64,000 nucleotides of DNA. Source: Sipunculus nudus (taxonomy: Eukaryota > Annelida > Sipuncula > Golfingiida > Sipunculidae). This document shows positions 23,401-32,665 of this stretch, in pieces. The position numbers were made by a program, and so were the translations under genes. The DNA is taken from contig CM049317.1 in NCBI GenBank assembly GCA_026874595.1, positions 77,815,891 through 77,879,890 on the forward strand, read 5' to 3'. The notes under the pieces were generated by a model. The model saw only the letters and a list, made by a program, of their open reading frames with translations, was not told the origin of the DNA and ran no database searches. Position 1 is the first letter of the stretch. Each line of letters starts with the position of its first letter.

Positions 23401-23921
23401 AACGTTTCAACTTTAGACTCTTTATTGCTCTGTTAAGTATAGCACACTTCATAGTCCTATAACTTCAGTTAAGGAACACTGGTTATAAACTGACGTATAC
23501 AACAATTGACGCTTAAGCTTAAACAGATGTTTATACAAACGTCATGGAGGAAGAGAATGAAATTTTAAGACTGCTAACAATCAGTATACATAAGCAAATT
23601 ATCGTGCCATATTATGTTCAAGAAATATTGCTACTACTACCACTACTATTACTACCACTACTACTACTAGTATAACTACTTCTACTACTACTACTAATAA
23701 TAATAATTTCCATATTATATTTGCTTTACTTACCCTTTGTGTGTATCCCGGCAGTGACTTTTACATCCACGTTCTTTTCCGTAGAGTCACAAATGCTTCC
23801 TACGTCTGAGGGCGAAGTAGGGGGAAGACCCGTGCATTCGTAAGATAAAACTCAACCAGGAATCCGAGTGACCTTGTGACCTCTCCTCCATCCGGACAAG
23901 GCGGAGGTCTCCAGACGTGAG
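13873..23921 (-). CDS. CTLD / SRCR / EGF-like single-pass membrane receptor gene, possibly a null allele
   Basis: Nine minus-strand exons join with matching phases (1,0,1,0,1,0,1,2) into about 480 codons: an N-terminal segment of unknown fold, a full CTLD split over two exons, an orphan C-terminal half of an SRCR domain, a divergent complete SRCR in two exons, one EGF-like segment, a Thr/Asn/Ser-rich stalk, a membrane helix and a tail of about 20 residues. The visible signals fit a type I surface protein with its recognition domains outside the cell; SRCR and CTLD proteins commonly bind microbial or modified ligands, so a recognition or scavenger role is inferred from families only. Two lesions stand out: a TAG at the conserved CTLD Trp and a frame break in the first exon seen. 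A signal-peptide exon was not found and should lie above 23,921. Downstream exons are intact, so the gene may be a recent pseudogene, a null allele, or affected by sequence errors. Confidence 0.75.
14486..14717 (-). CDS. Receptor gene, stalk and transmembrane exon
   Basis: It encodes a Thr/Asn/Ser-rich linker with several N-x-T sequons (TVSTNTTINTTNSRPNSR, TNNRTNMTDESG), then one hydrophobic helix, VLYLSVCMACISFTAFIGIL, followed by LLWKFR. Basic residues after the helix put the C terminus in the cytoplasm. The linker is likely glycosylated. The donor is a consensus CAG-GTGAGT in phase 2; the acceptor is ATATACAG. Confidence 0.8.
15821..15965 (-). CDS. Receptor gene, EGF-like (laminin/MEGF type) exon
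   Basis: It reads VYLCDAQHYGPGCSRECGQC, then TAGRCSSTDGDCHDGGC and RRGYKGRRCDQ. CD..HYGPGCS..CG.C, C....G.C..GC..GYKG..C is the spacing of tandem EGF-like repeats of scavenger receptors such as SREC and MEGF10. The donor is CCAGG then GTGAGC (phase 1) and the acceptor is GGTCAG. Confidence 0.85.
16099..16118. repeat. Poly-G tract
   Basis: A run of about 20 G within a receptor-gene intron; similar tracts occur across the window. Confidence 0.9.
16636..16760 (-). CDS. Receptor gene, divergent SRCR C-terminal half
   Basis: It reads AARLVQVSQGCSGKTGREEY, then CFADGDGFPCPDPNMHVTC. The cysteine ladder C-SG-..-E..C-...-C-...-V.C fits the second half of an SRCR domain, but the usual W-L-D-D and W-G motifs are lost. 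The phases (1 in, 0 out) fit its neighbours exactly, which is the main support. The donor (AAAG then GTTTGG) is weak. Confidence 0.65.
17220..17345. repeat. C-run, CA repeat and long poly-G cluster
   Basis: A C-run at about 17,226-17,236, an AC stretch, then about 30 G with a few interruptions at 17,312-17,343. It lies within a receptor-gene intron. Assembly or base-call errors are likely here. Confidence 0.85.
17770..17950 (-). CDS. Receptor gene, SRCR N-terminal half
   Basis: It reads LIGIENVSAYYISTTYTGIL, then WHAIRWRHVCDRNFRLQEGR and VACRQLQSLPRK. The stretch W..VCD.NF.L.EGRVACRQL corresponds to the SRCR W.TVCD..W...DA.V.CRQLG. It starts in phase 0 after TGTTGCAG and ends in phase 1 at AACG then GTCAGT. 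N-terminal residues are diverged from the family. Confidence 0.75.
18343..18479 (-). CDS. Receptor gene, orphan SRCR C-terminal half
   Basis: It follows the CTLD exon in phase 1: DNYWLDDVICSGNEAKITDC, AHKEWGLHECGPD and QAVRVTCRH. WLDDV.C.G.E..I..C....WG...C.......V.C is the second half of a scavenger-receptor Cys-rich domain with all its cysteines. The preceding exon is the end of a CTLD, and no SRCR first half was found in the 826-bp intron between, so the half-domain appears to be used alone. The acceptor has a long pyrimidine tract (TTTTTTTCTCTTCTCAG). Confidence 0.8.
19306..19444 (-). CDS. Receptor gene, CTLD C-terminal half
   Basis: It continues the CTLD in phase 0: PSYLNWDKGDPSNSDDNEHC, then VEIRTDGRWNDQTC and FSERHYMCAQET. 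The W..G.P.N, C..I...G.WND..C and C signature of the second half is complete. WND is kept, but DPS stands where EPN or QPD normally determines sugar choice, so sugar specificity cannot be predicted and binding may be non-canonical. It ends in phase 1 at GAGACAG then GTTAGT. Confidence 0.85.
19541..19640 (+). repeat. Two-copy 50-bp tandem duplication
   Basis: CAAAGTGATGTCCATAGACT begins at 19,541 and again at 19,591. The units differ at two positions. Confidence 0.9.
20200..20350 (+). repeat. Short telomere-like TTAGGG patches
   Basis: Degenerate runs such as TTTAGGGTTACTG, AAGGTTAGGGTAAGGG and ATTAGGGTTAGAGTTAAG, then AGTTAGGGTTA, occur within 150 bp. TTAGGG is the usual animal telomere unit. 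The runs are too short and impure to claim an old telomere. Confidence 0.4.
20440..20471. repeat. Poly-G tract
   Basis: About 24 G after GGGGCG, in the largest receptor-gene intron. Confidence 0.9.
20955..22037. mobile_element. hAT-type MITE carrying a 34-bp satellite
   Basis: The element is flanked by a perfect 8-bp duplication, TTGACCAC, at 20,947-20,954 and 22,038-22,045. The left end is CAGAGGCGGACTGGG; the right end on the other strand is AAGGGGCGGACTGGG, 13 of 15 matching. Inverted ends plus an 8-bp target duplication are the hAT hallmark. There is no transposase; nearly all of the 1,083 bp is a tandem array. It sits within the intron between the two CTLD half-exons. Confidence 0.88.
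20996..21968 (+). repeat. 34-bp satellite array inside the MITE
   Basis: About 28 copies of a unit built on ACTAAATATTGATGTGTGTT then GGCCGATGATATAG. The variant GATATGTGCTCGCC recurs at 21,241, 21,411, 21,547 and 21,717, spacings of 170, 136 and 170 bp (5, 4 and 5 monomers), so blocks of several monomers were copied together. Confidence 0.95.
22471..22512 (+). mobile_element. Single GGCGGAT-type MITE end
   Basis: CAGGGGCGGATACAGGATTT followed by ATAAA and a G-run is the same end type as at 8,870 and 58,011. No partner end was found nearby, so this is a truncated copy. Confidence 0.5.
23097..23326 (-). CDS. Receptor gene, CTLD N-terminal half with in-frame TAG
   Basis: It encodes CPDTWTRFRGTCYRLFTDEV then, after a stop, EEAREQCRALGADLADIPSE and DNEFIRGMLRDKTWVLFND. 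These are the hallmark residues of a CTLD first half (C..W....CY, A...C...G..L..I, E..FI). Codon 22 of the domain (23,259-23,261) is TAG where CTLDs carry the W of the W-x-x-A motif; TGG to TAG is one substitution. The donor is CAG then GTAGGT (phase 0) and the acceptor is ATCAG. Confidence 0.85.
23339..23398. repeat. (AT)n microsatellite
   Basis: TA dinucleotide run directly upstream (minus strand) of the CTLD N-terminal exon. Confidence 0.95.
23630..23706 (+). repeat. Imperfect (CTA)n microsatellite
   Basis: Repeated CTACTACTACCACTACTATT-type triplets ending in TAA triplets, within a receptor-gene intron or 5' flank. Confidence 0.9.
23734..23921 (-). CDS. Receptor gene, first exon seen (frame-broken)
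   Basis: It lies between an acceptor (TTTACAG) and a strong donor (AAGG followed by GTAAGT, phase 1). The 3' part reads YECTGLPPTSPSDVGSICDS then TEKNVDVKVTAGIHTKG, and joins the CTLD exon in frame. The 5' part looks coding in another frame (HVWRPPPCPDGGEVTRSLGF). In the frame that joins the CTLD there is a TGA midway. A one- or two-base indel would explain this. No domain was recognised. Confidence 0.45.
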
Positions 23922-24118
23922 CTGTAAACAAGAAAATGCACGTATTGAGAAAATAATAAAATGGCTTTCAGAGCGAAAGAAGCAAGGGACTTTTTGAAAA
24001 ATAATGATGTGTCATCCTATGTGTATGTGGACTTCATCCGAGGATCTGAGGTTTATGTCTTTATATGTTATGATCTACTTTTACATGTATGAGGAAATAA
24101 AGATGTTACTTTTTTATA

Positions 24119-24290
24119 TACAGTTAAACCTCGTTGTGTCTAACTCGGTTAAGTCGAATTTCCGCATGTGTCGAAGTCAAATGTAGAATCCCTGCAAAAA
24201 AAACTTTAAATCCTTACTAATTTAACTCCTTTCGTATCGAACTCGGATGTGTCGAAAAACCTGATTTATCGAGGTGTTTTGTTGGTCCAA
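24119..24290 (+). mobile_element. Possible pogo/Tc1-type MITE end
   Basis: TACAGTTAAACCTCGTTGTG, AACTCGGTTAAGTCGAATTT and TATCGAACTCGGATGTGTCG are words typical of pogo-like elements with ends beginning CAGT.GAACCTCGTTA. Only the left end is seen; the LINE follows directly. Confidence 0.4.
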
Positions 24291-24304
24291 AGGTAGTATT
24301 TCTA

Positions 24305-27300
24305 TTGCTTACCTCGAAGCCATGTCAAGGCAGAAACCATGAGGGTGGTGGAGTGTGTCTGTTTATCAAGAACAATCTTGCATACAACCGCAGAGAGGAT
24401 TTGTGTAAAGGAGAAATTGAATTTTTGGCTGTGGACATTCTACTCCCAAAGACTAAACCTATACTATTTGGGGTGGGTTATAGACCCCCTAAGGACTTGG
24501 ATTTTTATAATAAACTAGAGCACAATTTGATAAATTCCCCTGCTATGATACAGCTGGAATGTTACATATTAGGACATATTAGGAGATTTCAATACTGATG
24601 TTCTAAATAAAAGGAGAAATAAACTTGTAAATGATTTAAACAACTTTCTTAGGATATTTGATATGAAACAGATCATAGAAGAACCTACTGGAACAACTGA
24701 TACATCAGAAACATGCATTGATTTAATCTTAGTGTCAGACTCAGAAAAAAATAAAACAATTTGGGGTTCTGTCAGCTAAAATCAGTGACCATAATGTAAC
24801 CTTTTGCACACGAAAAATTGCTAGGGGTATTATAAACAAACACAATGTAACCAAAATAAGGTCTATGAGAAAATATAATATTACAAGTTTCAATGATGAA
24901 CTGAAACAGGTAAATTGGTCAGATGTGTATAAATGTGAAAATATCAATTTAGCCTGGGGAAGATTGAGTGAATTGCTTCTTAAGGTGGTAGACAGCGTTG
25001 CTCCGGTTAAAACAGACTAAAACATGGTACGGAACCATGGTTTTCTAGCTACATCTTAAACATGATTAGTGAGAGAGACAGAGCTTGGTTTAAATTCAGG
25101 AAAACTAAAGACAGCAGTATTTTAGTGAGTATAAGAAACTTAGAAACAAAACTCAAAGAGAAATATGTAAAGCCAAGAGAAATTTAATGAGGAATGAATT
25201 AAGTGAAAACCAAAATGAACCAAAAAGACTATGGAACATACTGAGAAACATGGGCATCCCCACTAAAATAAAGAAAGGAAATGTTAATATAGGGCTGTAA
25301 AATAATGATGAAGAGGCATGTTTTGAAACCAAATTTGTTGCAAAAAAATTTAATGAATTTTTCTGCAATATTGCAAACTTGTAGATAAACTTACTTTTAG
25401 GCCATATGATAAGAAAGAAGTTTTCGAGTTTTATAAAAAACAAAATGTGATTGCAAGTGGATTCAAATTTTCTGTGGTCAGTGAAGAAACCATTGTTAAA
25501 TTTATTAAGAGGTTTAAATGTTGCAAAATCTACTGGAAGTCATTTAATTTCACGAAAATTTCTTAAAGATGGTGCACACTCAATAGCAGCACCTATAACT
25601 TTTAAAATACATCTATCTCTACAAACGTCAAAAGTTCCCACTGATTTCAAAATAGCCAGAGTAGTCCCACTCTTTAAAAAAGGTGACAGAAATTATGAAG
25701 GAAATTACAGACCTGTTTCAATCTTACCAGTCATATCCAAAATTTTAGAAAGAGGTGCATATGACCAATTGTATTTTTATCTTGGAACCAAAAATTTGTT
25801 CTACCAGTATTAATCAGAATTTAGGCCTGGGTCATCCACCAACACTGCTCTAACACATCTTACAGATAAAATAAAGATTAAATATGGATAGTGGAATTTA
25901 CTCTGGCATGGTACTTATAGATCTGCAGAAGGCCTTTGATACTGTAGATTACAATATTTTAACTACCAAATTACATGCAATTGGATTGAATACTCCAGCT
26001 GTTTCATGGTTCGAGTCTTATCCAAAAGACAGAAGACAATTTGTGGAAATCAATAATGTACGGTCTAATTATGGGAATGTTACGGGCGGGGTACTGCAAG
26101 GTTCGATTTTAGGACCGTTGTGATTTCCTATATATGTAAATGATATGAAATGTGTAGTAGGATGCGATTTAGTCTTATAATCAGATGATTTTGCTTTAAT
26201 AGTGATGATTTTGCTTTAATAGTGAATGGGAAAGACCCCAAGGAGATAGAATGTAAACTTTCACTTGCATTAGAGTCATTGTGTGTATGGTTGGATGAAA
26301 ATAGACTCTCCATTCATCCTGGTAAAACTGAAAGTATTTTATTTGCATCAAACCGAAGACTAAGAAAAAGGAACATGTAATCCATTAAATGTAACTCTGT
26401 GGACATTATCTCTAAAGAAAATGTTAAATATCTTGGGGTACTACTTGATCAGACCCTCTCTGGAAACATCATGGGTAACTCAGTCATAAGTAAAATAAAT
26501 ACTAGAATAAAATTTCTGTACAGGAAACATGCAAATTTGAATTTCAGGGAAAGAAAATTTGTTATGCTCTTCACTACTACAGGGAACTTTTTATTATGTT
26601 TGTAACACTTGGTACCGGGGACTTCATAAAAAACTGAAGACTAGGCTTCAGACTGCTCAAAATAAAATGGTACGTTTTGTCAGAAATTTTTCAAATAGAC
26701 AAAGCTTAAGAGTAAGTGATTTTAAAAAGCTGAAATTGTTGGATGTTTCACATAGGGTTGATTATTTATCACTGGGTTTAATGTATAATACACATGTTCC
26801 TCGTGTACCTGTCAGACATTCTTATAACACACGAAGCTTATGTTGTGACTCAAGTCAAAACTCCGGCTAAATATAGTTTTAAATTTAATGGAATAAAATT
26901 ATGGAATGAATTGCCATCTATTATTAAAACTTCAATCAGTAAGAGATTATTTATGAAGAACTGCAAAGACTACTTATTGGGGAAATGAAGGAACTGGAAA
27001 ATGGAATTTTTGTTACATAATTATTAAAACATGGTCATTTTTATCTTTGAATATCTTAGTCACTGTATTGGAATAGATGTGACTCACAGGAACATGAATG
27101 TCTTTGTCACTCTTAGTTTTTTTTTTTAATTATGAACACTCAGTCGTTTTAAACTATTCATGTAACTATTATTATCACTGTAATTTTTATAATATCGTAG
27201 TCGTAGATTTTAATATATGTAACTGATTGACATATGTACATATATAAGTGTGTCTATGTCAATAGTCTCAGTCAGCACTTTGAAATTAACTAATCCGATG

Positions 27301-27540
27301 AATTATCTAAATTATATGCATGGTCTGCCATCTTGTTAAACACATGTGTTTTAAGGTCCACTATGGAAATAAGTATACCTCACTAATGTAAGGTTACTTT
27401 TTAGTGCTCCTTTTTCATGGCTTTTAACACTTGCAAATTTTATGAATATAATTTTGATAGATATCTGTATTTTTATATTTATCCATTTTATTATGATCTC
27501 TATGTGTTGTTGTTGTGAATAAAATATATCTATCTATCTA
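24305..27540 (+). mobile_element. Dead non-LTR retrotransposon (CR1/L2/Jockey-like), 5'-truncated
   Basis: The endonuclease part (24,335-24,600) reads GGGVCLFIKNNLAY and FGVGYRPPKDLDFYNKLE. The reverse transcriptase (about 25,450-26,330) includes IARVVPLFKKGDRNYEGNYR, PVSILPVISKILE, GMVLIDLQKAFDTVDYNIL and GGVLQGSILGPL. The C-terminal region (26,380-26,985) includes NVKYLGVLLDQTLSG and RLQTAQNKMVRFVRNF. The 3' end runs to AATAAAATA and a short TATC repeat, as is common for such elements. Many stops and frameshifts occur; the YADD catalytic box is read as stop-S-D-D at about 26,178. Family assignment is from motif style only. Confidence 0.85.
26184..26223 (+). repeat. 20-bp duplication at the RT catalytic box
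   Basis: GATGATTTTGCTTTAATAGT occurs twice head to tail and shifts the frame right after the D-D residues. Confidence 0.95.
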
Positions 27541-27599
27541 TCAATGTCGCTTGAATGTTTAAATACTAGTACTACCACTACTACTACTGGTTATATAAA

Positions 27600-27830
27600 G
27601 CGTGATTTGGCCGTGATGACCAGCTATACGTAATTAATACCTGCACGGCTCTTGCTCATCAAGCGCGATGGGTCTGTCGCTCGACTCGAGGTCATGCCGC
27701 TTTAATGTTGGGATAACAGTTGTGCACGGTCCGTCAATCATATATTACGGCCGTGATGACTAGTTACATACTGAATACCGGCAAGGGTCTTACTCATTAA
27801 GCGCCACGGTGTACACACCTGGTCAGTTGT
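27600..27830 (+). repeat. Direct repeat pair, about 138-bp spacing
   Basis: GGCCGTGATGACCAGCTATA with CTTGCTCATCAAGCGC (from 27,609) is echoed by GGCCGTGATGACTAGTTACA with CTTACTCATTAAGCGC (from 27,747). The copies are diverged. Confidence 0.7.
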
Positions 27831-28074
27831 TAACATGTTTGGCCAATTAGTCACTCATGATCATGCCTTTCTTCTCTCGAAGGCAAAGCATTAATTCGAA
27901 ATGACTGTTACTGCCTTTTTTTTAAGAAGATCTGATGTTTTGAACTGAAAATAATCTGGGCCAATCATTTGATAATTTGCATGTTTTAATACGTGTATCT
28001 GCTCTTACTTCCCTTTCTTTATTGACCTAATCCCATTTTAGGTGGTTCGTATGTGTTTTTTAGCGAACCTGTAA

Positions 28075-29105
28075 GCTTATGCGATGGTGCGGCGTCGTCC
28101 GTCGTGTGTCGTGCGTCGTCTGTACGTTAACCATAGCTATCTCAAAAACGGCAGGAGCTAGCATCACCATTTTTTTTTGCAAATAATCAGTCATCCAAAA
28201 ACCTATAACGGATTTTGTTTATTTTTTTCTAACTGCATTTTCATAGATTTTATAGGGGAAAAGCTAAAAAAGCTTTAAAAATCTTCTTCTCTGAAACTGT
28301 CCAGCCAAATTGTCCAATATTTCACAGAAATGATCCCTGGAACAATCTTTCTCAGGTTTGTTCAAATGGTTCCAGTTCGGAGATTTTTGGGCCGAGTTAC
28401 AGGAGGTTGAACTTTGTTAACTTTGCAAAAAAGCATATTAAAATTTAAATCTCAGAAACGGCTGGAGCTATCATCACCAAATTTTATGCCAATGTTGGTC
28501 ACATGAGTCATGTCCGAAATTGAGGTATTGGTGGCGCCACCTGCATCGGCCTTTTTTGTACGGGGTCATCAGTGCCTGTATCACACTGAGGGCTACAAAA
28601 AACTTCTTCTCTGAAACCATATGGCCAAAATGTTTAATATCGCACAGAAATGCAGTAAGGTAGTGCTTTCTGAAGCTTGTTCAAATGGTCTCTTTTCGGT
28701 GACTTTTGGCTAAGTTATGGGAAGCTGAATTTAGTCATAAGCCATAACAGCCCATTTAGCTCAGTGGCTACAAAGATCTTCTTCTCAAAAACCACTGGGC
28801 CAAATTCTTAAATCTCACACATTAATTATCCTCAGATGTTGACAATTCAAGTTTGTTCAAATTGTTTTGGTTAAGTGCTTTTTGGCTGAGTTACGGGAAG
28901 CTGAAGTTAGCCAGTTTGCTGTATCTTCCTATATGAGTAATAAACCTGCGAAACGTTTTTCGACTGATGCCACTGAAGCCAGTTTGTTAAATATTTTACA
29001 AGAATAATCCCTACAATAATTCTTATAATAATTGTCATTAATGGTTCCACATGAATGATTTTTGGCTGAATTATGGAGATTGAATTGAGTCATTTTACCA
29101 TATAT
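28075..29105 (+). repeat. Diverged tandem repeat block
   Basis: Four related modules recur with words such as TTCTTCTCTGAAAC, TTTCACAGAAATG, TTGTTCAAATGGT, and TTTTTGGC.GAGTTA.GGGA then GCTGAA. The 5' edge carries a GTCGTCCGTCG-rich head and CTCAAAAACGGCAGGAGCTA. It includes GGTGGCGCCACC near 28,531, shared with the next array. Non-coding. Confidence 0.7.
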
Positions 29106-29539
29106 GTTAGCTGTGTTATGCTGTTACATCTAGCCTGGCACCAGGTTATCAGCATCTATTACATCATGCCACTAGACATTTAGATTTCATTTTATCTTTG
29201 GTAAATATTGACCAGAAAGTTTTTTTTAAACCTTTTAAAAAAATTAGTTATATGATTTAAGTTATTCATCATACCATGCAATGTGACAATCATGGATTTT
29301 CAGTTCTCTGTGGCTATATAAAGACAACTGTACGTGGATTATAAATTATTGGTATCCCTACTCAACTTAATTCAAGAATTTGCCATCAATGAGATATAGC
29401 TGTATTCTAATTTTGCATTCAGTATGCATCCGTAATAATTTTACATATATTCCTAATTTCTTTTTTATAAAAAGTCAGCTGAAAAGCATTTTGCATTGGG
29501 AAAATAAATTTTAAAGTTATTTCAAGTAGGGACCACTTT

Positions 29540-30340
29540 TGTGTACAGATGGCAGCACATGGTTTACCATTGGCAGATTGCCAGTGCCTTGATATTGGCT
29601 ATTAGCCATATGATGTCAGCTCTATAAATAGTTTTGGCACAGTGCCAGGATTGGAAGAAGTGCAGCCAGGTATAGGTCAAGAGTTCACTTAGTGCAGGAG
29701 CTGCATTCTATTAATAGCTTTGGCAGACTTCTCACTGCATCATACTTGGCACCAAAGTTCAGCCTGAATCTATTTATAGCTTTGGCAGACTGCCAACTGT
29801 GTCAGATTATGCAGCCAGGTACAGGTCAAAAGTTCACTCAGTCTTGCCAGGTGCAGGTCAAGAGTTCACTCAGTGCAGTAGCTTGAGGCAGCAATTTGTC
29901 ATAGGTCACTGGGGGGGGGGGGGGGGGGGGGCAACTGCCTTACCCACCTAAGCCTTGTCAGCCCAGTGCATCAAACTCTGGGGAAGTTTGATGTATTGTA
30001 CTGATATTTTGACCTGTCTTTGCGTCTTTGATGGTATTCTCATTTACAAGACAAGTGGGGCCACCTACATTGACTTTTGCAGTGTATGCGCCTGCTTTAT
30101 TCTACAGAAGAATTTTATACATAAGCCTAAAATTGGGCATGTTTATACATATCGGGTAGCTTTATAGTGTACAAGACTGGTGGCGCCACCTACAATAATT
30201 TTTGCAATAATGATGTCCCTGCTTATTTCACAGGAGGGGTTTGACATATCAGTCTGACATGGGGCATATTTATATATCTTTTCGTTGTATATAAGACTGG
30301 TGATGCCAGCTACAATCATTGTGTCCGCCAAAACAGAGTT
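29540..30340 (+). repeat. Composite dispersed repeat
   Basis: Repeated phrases such as CTATTTATAGCTTTGGCAGA and CAGGTCAAGAGTTCACTCAG occur two or three times, then a G-run of about 20 at 29,911-29,931, then TACAAGACTGGTGGCGCCAC blocks. The same order is found inverted at 740-1,150. Confidence 0.7.
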
Positions 30341-30399
30341 TTGCGGATACTAGTAAGTATTCAGTCGGACGCCGACGCTGCCGCCATCACCGCATAGGT

Positions 30400-31920
30400 T
30401 TCCGGAGAACTCCTCCAAAACCACTGGGTAGAATTTTTTTAAAATTCGGAATTATGATCGGTCACATGTGAACTGCTGCGCCATAATTTTAGGTTGACCT
30501 CTGACCTTTCCTCTCTGCCCAGCGTCCATTTGTGCGTCTGTTTCCACACATACACCCACATATCTCGGGAATCGTTTGAACGATAAGGTCAAAGTTTTTG
30601 CACAAATGTAGCCCTTGGAAAGCTTTATAACTTACACTAAAAATTCCGGTGCCAACTGCGACCATTTTTGCTCAGCTTCCATCTGTTCATCTGCCTTGGG
30701 ATAAAATCACTCATATCTCGGCAGTGGTTTGACTTATCAATCTGATATTTTGCAGGTTTATACATCCTTGACAGCTTTCTTGATTTTATGACAGGTGGCG
30801 CCACCTACATTAAATTTTTTTTGCTACAGACATCCAAGCTCATATCTCAGGAACCATTTGACCGATTGGGCAAAAACTTTGCATATTTATAGATCTCACA
30901 TAGCTCTTTATCATACGCAAAAGCGGTTGCGCCACCTGCGATCATTTTTGCACAGCGTCCGTCTGTTTGTTTGCCGTGGGATAAAATCACTCATATCTCG
31001 GCAGTGGTTTGACATATCTGCCTAAAATTTTGCAAGTTTATACGTCTTGGATAGCTTTCTGGATTTTGTGGCAGGTGACGCCACCTACATTTATGTATAC
31101 GCTGCAGACATAGAGGCTTATATCGCAGGACTGGTTTGACATATCCCCCTAAAATTTTGCATGTGTATAGATCTCACATAGCTCTTAATCATTCACAAAA
31201 TTGGTGGTGCAACCTGCCACCATTTTTGCACAGCGTCCATCTGATTGTCTGCCATTGGCTAAAATTACTCATATCTCAGTAGTGGTTTGACTTATCTGCC
31301 TAAAATTTTGCAGGTTTATACATCTTGGATAGCTTTCTGGATTTGTGGCAGGTGGCGCCACTTACATTTATGTATATGCTGCAGACATTCAGGTTTATAT
31401 CTCAGGACTGGTTTGACATATCCCCCTGAAATTTTGCATGTGTATAGATCTCACATATCTCTTAATCATACACAAAATTTGGGGGCGCCACCTGCCACCA
31501 TTTTTGCACAGCGTCCGTCTGATTGTCTGCCGTGGGCTAAAATTACTCGTATCTCAGTAGTGGTGTGACTTATCTGCCTAAAGTTTTCCATGTTTATACG
31601 TCTTGGATAGCTTTCTCGATTTTGTGGCAGATGGCGCCACCTATATTTATGTATACGCTGCACACATTCAGGCTTATATATCAGGACTGGTTTGACATAT
31701 CCCCCTGAAATTTTGCATGCGTATAGATCCCCCATACCTCTTAATCTTGCACAGACTTGCACAGTGTCCATCTGTTTGTTTGCCGTGGGCTAAAATCACT
31801 CATATCTCAGTAGTGGTTTGACTTATCTGCCTAAAATTTTGCATGTTTATACATCTTGGACAGCTTTCTGGATTTTGTTGTAGGTGGCGCAACCTACATA
31901 AACATTTCGGATGCAGACAT
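30400..31920 (+). repeat. 278-bp tandem array with GGTGGCGCCACC palindromes
   Basis: The word GGTG.CGCCAC.TACAT recurs at about 30,795, 31,074, 31,352, 31,629 and 31,883, a period near 278 bp. Each unit has two halves, the second marked by CGCCACCTGC.A.CATTTTT, and shares CTCATATCTC then CAGTGGTTTGAC. Reading frames within are not conserved between units, so it is non-coding. Confidence 0.85.
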
Positions 31921-32158
31921 CAAGGCTATTATGCAGCACACCTCACTCTATTTCCCCTTGCCACTCAATCCATGCCTCACTTCACCTTTCCCACTCTGAT
32001 TTTGGAGGATACACGTAGTCGCTTGTTTACTACCCATATTCTAGTTTTTGTGTTGTGTGCACCCATGCCAGAATTGCAGCAGTGATGTTTGTTTAAATGT
32101 TTCTTGTTCTAAGTGTTTAGTACTTGCATTGTTCATATACATGTTACACAAGAAGGAG

Positions 32159-32192
32159 GCCTATAGGGAAAAGCGCTGTGTAAAGAGCGTAG
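32159..32192 (+). repeat. Short dispersed word shared with 47.2 kb
   Basis: AAAGCGCTGTGTAAAGAGCG preceded by CCTATAG occurs here and at 47,192-47,224. It is probably part of an unrecognised repeat end. Confidence 0.6.
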
Positions 32193-32455
32193 CAATGAAG
32201 CATTATACCTTGTGTAACCTCATTGCACAGGTTCGCATTAGGCCTGTAGGCCTTGTTTATTATTAATAAATAAATGTATTTTATACTTTTGTTGTTCTTT
32301 CACGCAAACATTTGTGAGGACTATACAATATAGGCCCTATACATGTGCAGTATTTATTGATAATAATCAAGACTGAAGAAGGTTGAATATAATGAATATC
32401 GGTTGTCTCAAACTCCGGTTGTGTATTTTCAACAGGTAAATTCACCAGTCCCTGC

Positions 32456-32492
32456 GACTTCGACACAACGAGGTTATACGGTATATATATCC
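32456..32492 (-). mobile_element. Possible pogo/Tc1-type end
   Basis: On the minus strand, TATAACCTCGTTGTGTCGAA resembles the end at 24,128. No partner end lies nearby. Confidence 0.3.
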
Positions 32493-32665
32493 AATAAGAG
32501 AGAAATATGTGTCAATGTGCACATGCTCGATGGTTACATCGGCGATCAATTCTGTCGCCAGAACAAAGACGGCTCAATGTCCACAATGCACGCGAAGTAA
32601 CGTTCACCCCGATCGTAAATTTACGGATGATGGTTCCATGGGCCTAAGGTCGGAATCAAAGAAAT

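Noticed and set aside
30795-31771. Frames of 76-101 codons within the 278-bp array
   Set aside because: Frames shift between units and follow the repeat, not a protein.
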